Source: Berberis thunbergii (Eukaryota; Streptophyta; Magnoliopsida; Ranunculales; Berberidaceae). Taken from it: a stretch of 64,000 bases of DNA. The position numbers were made by a program, and so were the translations under genes. The notes beneath the pieces are model-generated. The model had not been told where the DNA came from. It ran no database searches and worked only from the letters and a program-made list of their open reading frames with translations. The stretch covers positions 496,001 to 560,000 of the forward strand of contig QNQO01000530.1 in assembly GCA_003290165.1 (NCBI GenBank). The letters run 5' to 3'. This document shows positions 38,252-49,238 of this stretch, piece by piece. Each line of letters begins with the position of its first letter. Position 1 is the stretch's first letter.

Positions 38252-41200
38252 ATGGTTTGGTTTCAGTGCGAAGATTGCGGAGAGAATTTGAAGAAGCCGA
38301 AGCTGCTCAACCATTTCAGGTGTTGTTCTGCCAACAAGGTCTGTTTTTTCTTCATCAAAACTCATCTTTTGATACACACTCTCTTTCTGTAGTTTCTGAG
38401 TTCTAACTTAATTCTTTTATGTCTTACCATGTAGTTATCGTGCATCGATTGTGGGGAAATCTTTGGACAGCAGAGTGTACAAGGCCACAACCAGTGCATT
38501 ACAGAAGCGGTTTGTTACCAAGTTCTCAGTTTTCAATCAAATTAGAAGATACCCATTGTTTATTTCATTAAGTATTGTTGGTTGATGAGTGTTCGTTCTA
38601 GGTTGGAGAAGTCTCTTTTTGATTTAGTGATGAGTGTGTTGTTGTTGTTTGTTTTTTTTTTCCAGGAAAAATATGGTCCAAAAGGCCAATTGAAGGCTTC
38701 AAATGCTAAACCAGCTAAGGCTAACAATGACTCAAAGCCCAAACCTGATTTTGATATAAATGTCGGGTTATCTTCTCGCCCTCCGTGGTTTTGCAGGTCA
38801 GTCGCAAATTCATTTGTTTATTTTATGCAAGTAGATTGTGCGGAGATTGTATATGTATCTATTTAGCTATGGACAATTTTAGGGGGATTGTTATTCGATT
38901 TAAATTTTGTACCTACTGTATCTTATTACATGGTTATATAAGCTGAAAGAAAAAAAAATTCCTGCTTGTAGCCGGTTTCCTCGATGAGGACGCGCTCAAA
39001 AAGTTATTGTGAGATCAAGGTCAAACTTGACTACTGCTAAGTTCAGAGATCTTAGGAATTTGCAACACTTTCAGAAAAGGAGATGATATTTGTAACCCCT
39101 TGAAGAGTGCTTCATAAGTCGATGAATTACCGGTCATTCTTATCATTGTTAGCTTTAAGAAAATATTCTGATGAGCCTAGCATAGAAATTTCTGAAGCGA
39201 ATGAGTTTTGGATGTGGTCCATAGGGAGAGGTGCGCATCCTCATAAGAAATCGTCGAGTTTTTATGAGCTGATCCAAAGGGGAGGTGCGGGTTGTTTTGA
39301 CACGTTTTAACATGTAGCCATGTAGGTCCATGTCAAATTGGATTGTGATATTATTTTTTGTGAGGATAATCTGCATGAGATCATTGTGTTAAATATTTTT
39401 TTATCCCATATGAATATTTCTACCCCATTGAATAATGATATGATAATTGAACATGCCCGTTTTCAGGCATCCGATACAAAATTTCAACCGAACATTTAAT
39501 TATTATTATTATAATGCCAAAACGTCATGCTTCTATTGCTGAGAAAATTTTGGTTTTAAAAAAGTTACCCCAATATAAATATTTTTTAGGGCCAAAATTG
39601 TCTAAAATCACAATTTGAATGGTTTATCCTACTTTATCTCCCATGTTCCTCCAAACACTTTCCAGAAACTCAGAGTCTAGGATGCACGGACACGTGTCGT
39701 GTCAAACACGACATGGCGACTCGGTAATTTTAAAAAAAACTAGGATTCGGAGACTCGGCGACACGTCAAACCTTATTTATATATTTTTTTTGTTAAAAAA
39801 TCATTAAAAATAACTAATAATCCGAGCAATCTGCATCCTGAAGCATCAAATCAGAAATGCAAAATAGAATCAAAGAAACTAATCCATTATAACAACCAAA
39901 TATAAAACAATTTTTAACTATTAAACTAAATGGGAAGAATAGTAGGACTTACTCTTCTCGATTTCATTCTTGATGTCCTTAACTTCAGTGTTGGGTAATT
40001 AGTTATTTCATCCTTGGTTGTCAATTTCCGTTGCACTTAAAGTTTCATTGACCAGCATTACATCATCAGTAAATGATATGCACAAACTTACCCCTACTTC
40101 CAATTGGCATATAAAGAATAGGAAACTACTCCATTGAAGGAAGAATGACGAGAAACCCAGCACCATAAGTAACATCAATGTCCATAACTAAGACTCTAAG
40201 CACTACCACTTTATCGTTGAAAATCCTTGCATTGCTCTCTTTCCACAAAAGCTAACAAATAACCAGATCGCAACTCTGATCATCCCCAAACCCCCATCTT
40301 TAGCCTTCACCAGATCCCCAAATCCCCATCTTCCGCCTTCATCGGATCCCCAAACCCCAATCTTCCGCCTTTACCAAATCTCAAAACCCCAATCCTTGAA
40401 GGGACAAAAAAATCGAAGGGGGAAAAAGAAGAAGAAATCGAAGGGAAGAAGAGATCGAATAGAAGAAAAGAAAAGAAGAAATCAAATGGAAAAAAATCAA
40501 AGGGAGGAAGAAGAAATCAAATGGAAAAAGAAGATGAAGAAATCGAAGGGAAGATCAAACATACCTCAAGTTGGATCTGTCTGTCTACAACAACACCCAA
40601 ACAACACGGAGATGGATGTCTTCGTCTTCTCTTCTTCTTCCTCCTCCTTTTTACCCTTCTTCTCTTCTTCTTTTCCCCCTTCTCTGAAACAGGGTGGCTG
40701 CAAATGGCATCTGAAAGAGAAAAAAAATAATTTAGGTTTGTATTTTGGGCCCGTCCGTCAGATTTTATTAAGATATGAAATTGAATGATATTTGCACCTG
40801 GATCGAGTATGGTCTGAGTCAAGACCGTGTCTGGACCAAGTCAAGTTGATCGACACGTTGACCACAAGTCGGATAAGTGTCAGGCACGTGTCGCACGCGA
40901 ATCTATGTCTGACACGCATTCAACTCGGATTCGAAAGATTTTCCAAGAGTCCGTGCTTCCTAGCTCCGAGTTAATGAAAACCTTCACTACTATCTCTTTA
41001 TCCAAACCATTTCAACACATTAATCACTATCTAATTAAATTTTTGTAAAAGTTAAAAAAGTAACTAATTATAATAGAAATATATTACATTCACAAAAAAA
41101 AATGACCTCCTTTTAGGTAATAATCACACAAAGAAAACGTGCAAACCATTAGGGGCTAATAATGTTGGAACTTGGAACAAAGTGAGTTTTGGTGAAAATG

Positions 41201-43707
41201 ATCGTCGTGATGGCGAGATCATCTTTACAAAAAGTCAACCTTATGCTCTACTCCATGTTGGCCCCACAAAATGTGTTACCCCCCCCCCTCTTGGCATATA
41301 TATATATATATGTTACAGTAATTATATTACTTTTCACTTTGGACCTATCACATGATTTTGAAGTGCTGATATCAGTGTAGTCAAGGCGGTCGCCTCGAGA
41401 TGTTTTTACCAAATATTCCCCAAGATGAGGCAATGCGATTCAATAAAATGAGGCGTTCGCCTCTTTGCGCTTCACGCATCAAGCGTGAAGCGATGCTTCA
41501 TCATTTTTACATACGTATAACTGAAAAGATAAAAGCCCAAAGCTAAATCTTTGTAGTTAGAGTGCTAAGTTAGATTTAGCACTCGCTTGACAAACAAAAC
41601 CTTGTTGGTGTCAAGGGTTGGAGGAGACACAACTTAAAATCTTGCCACTTATCAAATCCTCAAACCTAGCTGGTAACAAGGGTTAAAGAAGGTTTTTTTT
41701 TGTTTTTTAATTCTCCTGCTTTTCGTCTTTTTCCCCTCTCCTCTATCAATGAGAAATGAGAAGTTGAGATCTATTTTATGTTGTGATGTTTATGTGCTGA
41801 TTTTTTTTTTTGTATATAATTTAATGGGTTATATATAATTTGTGCAACTTTCTTTTGTTTATTTTTACATATTATGCTACTTTAATTTATTAAGAAAATA
41901 AATCCAAAAGATAAGCTAAATGCGCCTCATGTCTCTGATGCATGCACATCGCCTTACATCTCGCGTTTCAGTCATGTGCAGCTCGCTTCCGCCTCAACGC
42001 CTTGCAATATAAATGTTGCAAAATTATGATTTTGTTGATTTTTTATTTTATCATCGGCAATGTATAGTATGTCCTATGAAATTTTCAGAATCCGTGTGAA
42101 GCGACATTTAGGTTGTTACATCTCTGTCTCATTGTGATAATATCACTTTGTGGAACATGAAAACGTTCTGTAATATCTGGACATAACGAGCATGAATTGG
42201 ATACAAGCAGGAAAGAGGTTTCCCTTGTCATTTATTCTAGTCAACTTAGTATAATTTATTGTTAGCTATACAAGAACGAGAATACGACCAGCTCAATTAT
42301 GAGCTTCTGTTACTGGAATTCATTGGAGTGGTGTTAGTTAGATGTTTGATCATTAGAAGCAGATATTGTTTTTTTATGTTTGACATGTCTAAACTGGTTG
42401 TACTACATTGTGCCAAATAGTCGGCTGAGATTATCCTGAAACTTTGGCAATGAAGGCACAAAGAATGTATTTCAGATTCCACTATTTTTGGGTTATATCT
42501 TCAGTAGATCCACATTTGGGGAGGGAAAATGGGAGAGAAAAGATTCATATATAGTTCATATTTTTTCTTCGTCGTCCTTGCATTTTTACTTTTATCTTTA
42601 GATTCAAGACCTGCACGCTTAATCCGTTCCTTGATAGCAGTATTTCTCCTGTTGCTCAATACCCAACTCTGTAATTCTGGTAATTAGTGCCTGACTTGTT
42701 TGTTCTGATAAACCTGCATCACACCAGCCTCTGTAATACCAGTGCCACAAGCAAACAGACTTTGTTGCTTCATGCTGAAGGAAAGAAACACAGGGCAAAG
42801 GCTCAAGCTTTCCATGCTTCTCAACACTCCGAAGAAACAGATGTATCTGTTGCTAATCCAAAAGATGTAGCTGGTGATACTCAAAAGGCAGAGTTAGTTG
42901 AGAAAAAGGATGAAGCAGTACTAAAAGAGCAAGAAGTAGAAAATGGAATCCCGTCTGCAAAGAAAAAGAGAAAATCTGATGTAGCTGATGAAGTTAGTAC
43001 CAAAAAAGGGCGTACTGATAATTCACACGATATAACCAATGGTGAGGTCATTCAAGCAACAAGAGTAAAAGAAGAACCAGAGGGTCTAGTGAAGAGAACC
43101 AAAGTTGATGCTTCACAGAAGGCGGACATAAACACAGAAGAGCCTAGGAACAAGGATATCAAATGGAAGAAGCTGATCATGTCAGTCTTGAAACAAGTAT
43201 GTATCTTCTTTTTCTTTGCATAGCCTTTTATTTATTTATTTATGTATTACAAAATAGAGTTTCTGGTTACTTAAATTCTTATGGCACCATTTATTTGTAA
43301 AGGAAAAAAATTAGAGAGGGGAATTTTCCTGGATGAAACTTCCCATCAAATGGCTTAGACAGTTTGGTGGATGTTTTAAAACACTAATTCGGGACCACGA
43401 TACTTGTTTTCTACACTGTATTCTTACATGATACTTGTGTAATACAGAATCCCGATGGAACTATAAAGATGAAAAAGTTGGAAAAGGCTGTTTTGAAGTC
43501 CCTCCAGGAAGATGGACTAACTGAAGATGTGGATCAACTAAAGGAAAAACTAAAGCACGAGGTAATTTTCATTAGAAAGTTTGAAAAGTTTCAGTTCAAG
43601 TTTTGCTATTCATGCAACTGCTGAACCTTGAATCTCTGATGCAGATCAATTCAAGCTCGAGATTCAGGCTTGATAACAAGCTTGTTAGCTTGGTGGTGAA
43701 AAGCTGA
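38252..43707 (+). CDS. LYAR: LYAR-type C2HC zinc-finger nucleolar protein
   Basis: Exons 38252-38338, 38435-38509, 38666-38796, 42728-43196, 43448-43561 and 43645-43707 join in frame into 312 residues. N-terminus [20 protein letters not shown] starts two C2HC fingers: C6, C9, H21, C25 and C32, C35, H47, C50. A third finger follows, C97, C100, H113, H119, of the U1/matrin C2H2 kind. The middle is Lys/Glu-rich with KKKRK-type nuclear signals. The C-terminus ([20 protein letters not shown] to the end) fits the LYAR winged-helix-like tail. Animal LYAR is nucleolar and promotes rRNA processing and growth; the plant role is inferred. Intron 3 (38797-42727) is 3.9 kb and hosts a hAT-like element. 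No frame damage is seen. Confidence 0.92.
39677..40963. mobile_element. hAT-like non-autonomous element, copy 2 (1287 bp)
   Basis: Same family as 6774-7934. It starts ctaggatgcacggacacg and ends gagtccgtgcttcctag. The 8-bp flanks are ctcagagt (39669-39676) and ctccgagt (40964-40971), one mismatch. Internal similarity to copy 1 is clear near both ends (aaactaggattcgg and ggcgactcgg blocks at the left; gttgaccac and cgcacgcgaatc blocks at the right). The middle is purine-rich (40400-40560). It lies in LYAR intron 3. Confidence 0.75.
41382..42004. mobile_element. Possible short inverted-repeat DNA element
   Basis: Starts caaggcggtcgcctcgag and ends cgcctcaacgccttg. Both ends are GC-rich in an AT-rich intron and show palindromic gcctc/gaggc blocks. 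No target duplication could be found, so the ends are uncertain. Confidence 0.35.
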
Positions 43708-44887
43708 GGCTGGTTTCTGTTGCAGCATTTACATTGCTTTCAACTTTATAATAATATACATTGGTACAGCAGATTCAGAATGTGATGAAGCAATTCAATC
43801 CGTGGCAGTCCAGAGCTTTTAGGATCAGGTGGAGCATTATCCTAATTTAATTTTGTTTTCTCAAGTCCTTTTTGTCGTTGAAAACATGAAATGTGTTCAA
43901 GTGGCAACCAAACTTTCACGAAAGTGATATGATTATTGAGACGAATCCTTGTGTTGATGATACTGCAAGACAAGTTATTATGGGGACACATCTGAATGAG
44001 ATATTGCTTAAAAAATTTTGATAACATGCAAGTGAAGATACTTCTGTGTCAAAATTTTATTATTGATAACATCGTAAAAAAACATTACTGTTTACGGACT
44101 ACTTTCCTAAAGTGCAGATATTCTATAAACAATGGCTCCTGCAGCTGATGTCACAAATTTTGACGCAACACTCATTTGGACTGCGTAATTGGATATAGTT
44201 GACAATTGTTCTATGCACAAGTTCATGGTAGGGGTAAGTTGGCAGGTAATGGCTAATGGTTCTATCATTCATAGAAGACTGATTTTCCTCAAAACTACGG
44301 GTATTCAACGGGGCGAGTTTGTGAATAATAGTATGTATTTTGACCTAAGGATTTTGATATGCAACAATTTGAAGCGGAGCGAAGCAAAATAATATTGAAG
44401 AACTCAAAATAGAGTTTTTTCAATCCTTACTACTATAGAACAAAAATTATGTCTCTAGAACAATCTTTTGAGGGAAAATGCTTAACAAACCTTAAATTTA
44501 CAACACACCAGGGATTTGTCTATGCACTAATTGATCAAGGAGATCCTATTGGAATAGCAAAATATTCATATTTTCAGAAGCAGCCGTGCTTCTGAAAATG
44601 GTGCAGACCTTTTATGGGCTGCCACCCTTTGAGCTTACGAGTTCAGCGGGGAGCTCAGCCCTCACCAACGGCCCTGCCTTGCCCCTTTTATCAACCATTT
44701 TTATCGAACCATTTTTTTATCAACCAAATACTAAATTGATCAAACAATTCAAAACCACACAACACTGACTTCCCTTTTATGAAAGAAAACAATGGAAAAG
44801 CCAACGCTCAGAAAAAGAGAGGAGATTTATCAGCCGAAACATAAGATGAGAAGAAACCCATAAATGCTAACTTATTCAAAATCAACG
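43708..44887. other. LYAR 3' UTR and intergenic space
   Basis: No gene is seen. The first 200 bp or so are the presumptive 3' UTR of the LYAR-like gene. A perfect 12-bp-stem hairpin lies at 44571-44598. Confidence 0.5.
44571..44598. repeat. Perfect 12-bp inverted repeat with 4-base loop
   Basis: ttttcagaagca, loop gccg, then tgcttctgaaaa. It is isolated in intergenic DNA. It could be an intrinsic hairpin or the centre of a small foldback remnant. Confidence 0.6.
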
Positions 44888-45403
44888 CGTATAACCTACT
44901 GCTTCGATATAAGAATACTGTACAATTACTATACTGAGGCAATTCTGGAATTTATCAGCAGGCCTCAAACACTTTGCATCATTGTCTTTCACTTGGTCCT
45001 ATACAAATACAGGATGAAATGGCATTGCTCCCAGAATAACTAGAAGAGGAACCAGATATTGATTTTGTTTGCAGAGCGTTATATCATAAGAATAATTATG
45101 GTTATCAGGGCCACAACTGAACATGCCAATGCCTGCACCAACCAGTGTATAACCTACTGCTTTGATATAAGAATACTGTACAATTACTATACTGAGGCAA
45201 TTCTGGAATTTATCAGCAGGCCTCAAACACTTTGCATCATTGTCTTTCACTTAGTCCTATACAAATACAGGATGAAATGGCATTGCTCCCAGAATAACTA
45301 AAAGAGGAACCAGATATTGATTTTGTTTGCAGAGCGTTATATCATAAGAATAATTACGGTTATCAGAGCCACAACTGAACATGCCAATGCCTGCACCAAC
45401 CAG
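44888..45403. repeat. Tandem duplication, two 258-bp units, covering a terminal exon
   Basis: Unit 1 (44888-45145) and unit 2 (45146-45403) differ at only a handful of positions. Each carries, on the minus strand, a splice acceptor (ttggtgcag), an 18-codon terminal exon and downstream UTR-like sequence. Confidence 0.9.
45079..45132 (-). CDS. Duplicate terminal exon of the L18ae-like gene
   Basis: Copy of the terminal exon 258 bp downstream of the first. It keeps the acceptor and an open frame (ALACSVV, then ALITIIILMI and TAA); the only residue change is V to I. It could be used as an alternative last exon if the proximal acceptor is skipped. Expression is unknown. Confidence 0.6.
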   Translation of the reverse strand, partial: ALACSVVALITIIILMI

Positions 45404-45849
45404 TTGATACACATTACTAACTTCAACCTTCTTCAACCAGATGAAAGAATATTTCAATATATATATATATATATGACAGTAACAGAGCATTAATTCACAG
45501 TTTGCATATCTAACAGAGTACTCACAGCAATAGCAGAGGCAGCAAGACCTGCTCGTTCCCTTGGATCCTTACGGTAGTAGTTACCGAAGTAGAGAATTGT
45601 TGCATAGTACCACATCAATGGGAACAGGAACCCTAGTAGAAAACTGCAGGGAAATCCAACAATGAGTGAGACTTATGAAAAGCCTCAACTCAAAAACAGA
45701 TTATGTGCAGTAGGAAAAGGGTACTCACGAAAACCATCCAATCCCACAACCAAAGCAGGGTAAAGGTTTGTCATAAAAGCCCAACTCTTCTGGATCCCTG
45801 ATCAGCGTATACTTGCCCTTTTCCTTCTGTGAACCATCTATATCCTCTC
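45337..45849 (-). CDS. L18ae-like small membrane protein, C-terminal exons
   Basis: Minus-strand exons 45849-45729, 45643-45526 and 45390-45337 join in frame with GT-AG sites. They encode 96 residues: GEDIDG, a charged stretch, RDPEELGFYDKPLPCFGCG, a hydrophobic segment GWFSFLLGFLFPLMWYYATI, the loop YFGNYYRKDPRERAGLAASA, and a second hydrophobic segment ending IILMI. This is the two-helix pattern of plant proteins annotated as '60S ribosomal protein L18a-like'. They are membrane proteins rather than ribosomal subunits. The 5' exon(s) are not certain; the exon at 45849 begins in phase 1, so it needs an upstream exon. A second, distal copy of the last exon is at 45132-45079. Reading through the penultimate donor instead would add 11 codons and stop. 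Confidence 0.75.
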
Positions 45850-47012
45850 CTGCATTCAACATAGCATCTCTATCAAGTACCTATTTGACTCCGTTCATGA
45901 TAATATTCAAGTAACAAAGAAATATGCCCATCACGAGGACATGAACACCAGGGAACACAGCAAGAACCTTCATCAAACAAACACCCCAAAAAACAATTGG
46001 AATTTGAAACCATGTGGATGAGTAATCAACAGCCTTGTAAGTGTACATGAATGACATTGGTGGGCAAAGTGAGTAATTTCGGTCAAGGAATCAAGACAAT
46101 TATCAGATTCCACACTCGATTTTGCCAATTTGGTATTAGGTCCCCAGTCATTTCTTCCTCCATTTATGTTTCACAATCTCCCTCAAAAGTGGGTTTTCTC
46201 TCTCAAAATGAACAATAAAACCACTTAGAGACTAAGCCATGAACTGTGATGCTCTTTAGTGCCATATGTGCGGTCGCTTCTCAGGTGAAACTAATTATAG
46301 CTCAAGTGCCCTGGTGTTGTGTTTGGTTTTCACTGATGAGTACTACTGGTTATCGTGAATGCACAAACGCAAATACATGAAGATGTATGAATTCATTGTA
46401 AACGCCTTTTACAGTCAAGTGGCAAATGTTAAATATGTGCAGCCTGACACATGCTGCTTCAATGGTGGCCAAAAGGTTTGTTGCTGGGGGCACCTTTGGT
46501 TCACATCAGAAGTAGTAAAACTTGTTTCTTCTCGAAGATGACCTCTAGTGAGGTGCTCACCATTAAGAGCAAAATTTTCTTATTTCAATTCCAGTAGACA
46601 TTGAAAAGACTTGGTTAGATGTAGCAAGTTCTTTTCAGATTGAAAAAGAAAAGTTCCCCATAATTTCTGCAAGTTTCAACACTTGTTATCTGCTACGTTT
46701 TCATCAGTTAGTATTACTAAAAAAGTATTCAGTGTCCTACATGCCAATTTTCAGTATAATTTTTATTCCTTATTTAAGGGTCAGTGGTTTTATCATCTTG
46801 CTCAGCCTATTACTTCACTAGTATTAGGGGATGTTAGCATTAGAAAACACGCAGTCTCATGCATGCTCCCCTACTGTAATTTACGACCCGTTGTTGATAT
46901 AAACCAAATAAATATAACTAAAAGCACAATACATAATGCAAGCAGCAAACACCAATCTCAAATGTATGAGTAATAAAGAAAAGATGTTCTAATGCTTACA
47001 AGAGCATGCATG

Positions 47013-47037
47013 CAGGGGGAGGGGGGGGTGGGGGGGA
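47013..47037 (+). other. G-rich tract with G-quadruplex potential
   Basis: Runs of 5, 8 and 7 G separated by single bases within 25 bp (gggggagggggggg and on). It lies in the apparent intron upstream of the L18ae-like exons, on the strand opposite the transcript. Confidence 0.6.
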
Positions 47038-47676
47038 CACTGTCCTTTTCTTGAACGATTTCAACACAAATTTGAATTGTATAGAAATAGTGAAAGCACG
47101 CGGAATTAACATCTTCAGGTGGACATGATCTTGGATAGAGCAATTAACAGTTTGCAGTCATGCAAGTCATTGCACTAAGAGAAGTTATCAGGTGACAATG
47201 TGATATAGCAAAATAAGCTTTGGAAACTCTATGTTAGCTCGCTGCCTCCTCTATGTTAACATGACTGTGACTCAGTTATAGTTCCAAATAAGTCATATGA
47301 ACACTAATAAACCAGATCTTTACCACTTTTTCTCACGTTTCCAGCTAAAGTGGTCAGCAAAATGAAAGGCGATGATAAAAAGAACTGACACGAAAACACA
47401 TTAGTATCATTTTCTGAAGACAAGTAAGCAACAATTAATCACATAATACCAGTCTTTATTGTTTTTTACTTTAAGAATAGAGTAAAATACAAACACAACA
47501 AGGAATAATGGGAGCTCCTTCTATCCATAAGTTGACCGAAGAGGAAAAGATATAGAAAATATTGGTCTATTTAACCCTTAACTACCAAATTTTCTAAATG
47601 GTATGTTTGACTTTCTTAAGTCAAGGTTCCTAAGTTCCTAACTATCTACGAGTTCCTTACTGGTTCGCGACACTAC

Positions 47677-47791
47677 CTTTATACACTGAAAGGTATCGAG
47701 CAGAAGGCCTCAAAAGGTCTAGGTGCTTGTCTGAAACTGATTTCACCAACTCAAGGCCGTTTCTCAGGCCAGTCATCTCCTCAGTAGCATC
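47677..47791 (-). pseudogene. Damaged candidate 5' exon of the L18ae-like gene
   Basis: The minus strand has an acceptor (ggtgttacag), then ATEEMTGLR in one frame. After an AAAA run (47759-47762) it continues in another frame as GLELVKSVSDKHLDLLRPSA and RYLSVYK, with donor G|gtagtg at 47677. The downstream frame ends in phase 1, which fits the L18ae-like exon at 45849 (YK-GEDIDG). One extra A breaks the frame. Either this is a sequence error, or the N-terminal module is pseudogenised. That the two frames belong to one exon is my inference from their protein-like composition. Confidence 0.45.
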
Positions 47792-48340
47792 TGTAACACC
47801 AAGAAGGCCTTATTTATAATATGAAAGAAACTGCTTATTATTTCTCAGATATCTGGATTGATTTAATCATGTCAGGGCAACATTAGCCTATCAAGTGACT
47901 TGTATGGACTGCAAATATCAGATTCCATTAAGTGGACAAAATTTTTGGGCCTTAATCGCTTAATGAGCTTTAGTCATAAGGTATGTCAAACAAGTTCAGA
48001 ACCTAGCAGACATTGTCATTCAACAAACAAAATTACTGTGCTTTGATTTTAGATTTCTTGATCAAATTAGTATGAAACCCGATTCCAAGGAACAAAGCCA
48101 AGGGAAGGGATCAACGAACCAATTTTGCCTCTTTTTTATTGAACTTGGACCAATATTCAAGCTTCCAAGTGGAAGAATGCCGAAACAAAATGACTAATCT
48201 TGAAAAACAAGAAACAACAGGCCCTTAATCCAGAAAAAAAATTTGTGGATCAAATGTGAAAGAAAAAAATGTAGGGTGCTGCAGGGAATGCAAATTTGAG
48301 AATGAAAAAACACACTATATAGTATAATTACAATCTGCTA

Positions 48341-48599
48341 TCTATATTACAAATCAAGATGGTTTTTGAGATTGGAAATAAAAGAAGGATGGTGTTTGAG
48401 ATTGGAGATAAAAGATGGCTGAGATTTATCCATATATAAGAATCTAACGGATTACATAAAACTTAAAGAACCAAGAGTGCATAGGTCCAAATCCCATGCC
48501 ACACATTTTGATATTTATTTATCATGATATTTAAATTAGAATAAACTTTATTTATCCTGTTAAACTTTTATCATGCCAACGGCAACGGGAATACCCTAG
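48341..48599. mobile_element. Short non-autonomous Helitron, unit A (259 bp)
   Basis: 5' end TCTATATTAC preceded by A; 3' end ataccCTAG followed by T. This is the Helitron A-T insertion pattern with no target duplication. A small gccaacggc stem lies just before the 3' end. It is immediately followed by unit B. Confidence 0.6.
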
Positions 48600-48847
48600 T
48601 CTATATTACAAAACAGGATGGTGTTTGAGATTGGAGATAAAAGACGGCTGAGATTTGTCTAAATATAAAAATTTTAACGGATTGATCACATAGAACTTAA
48701 AGCACCAAGAGTGCATGTCCCATATCCAACATTTTGATATTAATTAATCTTGTTATTTATTTATCTTGATATTTAAAGTAGAATAAACTTATTTAAAATT
48801 TATCAAAGTAAACTTTTATCGTGCCAACGACACAAGGAATACCCTAG
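48600..48847. mobile_element. Short non-autonomous Helitron, unit B (248 bp)
   Basis: Starts tctatattac directly after unit A and ends ataccCTAG before T. Clearly homologous to unit A throughout (shared gatggtgtttgagattgg and gataaaaga blocks), so two Helitrons stand head to tail. Confidence 0.6.
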
Positions 48848-49019
48848 TTTTGTAACAAAATAGGATTGAACTTCAAAAACATGAATGAGGGAAACGTAAC
48901 AGATGGCATATCAAATCAAAGTCCATATAATCTTTCAGGTTCCATTTGCAATGGAAACACACTTCCAAAACTACATAACTTCCATAATAAAACGTGGAAA
49001 CCCAATTCATCGAAGGAGC

Positions 49020-49238
49020 CTAAGCAAACTTCATGGAACAAAGAGCAAAGCAAGAAAAGATGACCTCAAGTTTCAATCCCCTAGTACAAAGGCAGCATCC
49101 ATCTCGACTTGGATCCGCCATCAATAAAATGCCTCTCTTGGCAAGCCTATTGTAAACAAAAGCCCACATGTCTAGGGTCAAGATGGCGGATGCCCTCCTG
49201 TGTATATGATTTCCATCAATGTCAGAAGTGGGTTTCAT
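49020..49238 (-). mobile_element. LINE zf-RVT fragment
   Basis: The minus strand reads DMWAFVYNRLAKRGILL, then GCCLC and a downstream E.....F..C pattern. This is the zinc-binding domain found after LINE reverse transcriptases. No other LINE domain was recognised next to it. A pure A tract at 50372-50394 may mark another retroposon end nearby. Confidence 0.4.
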
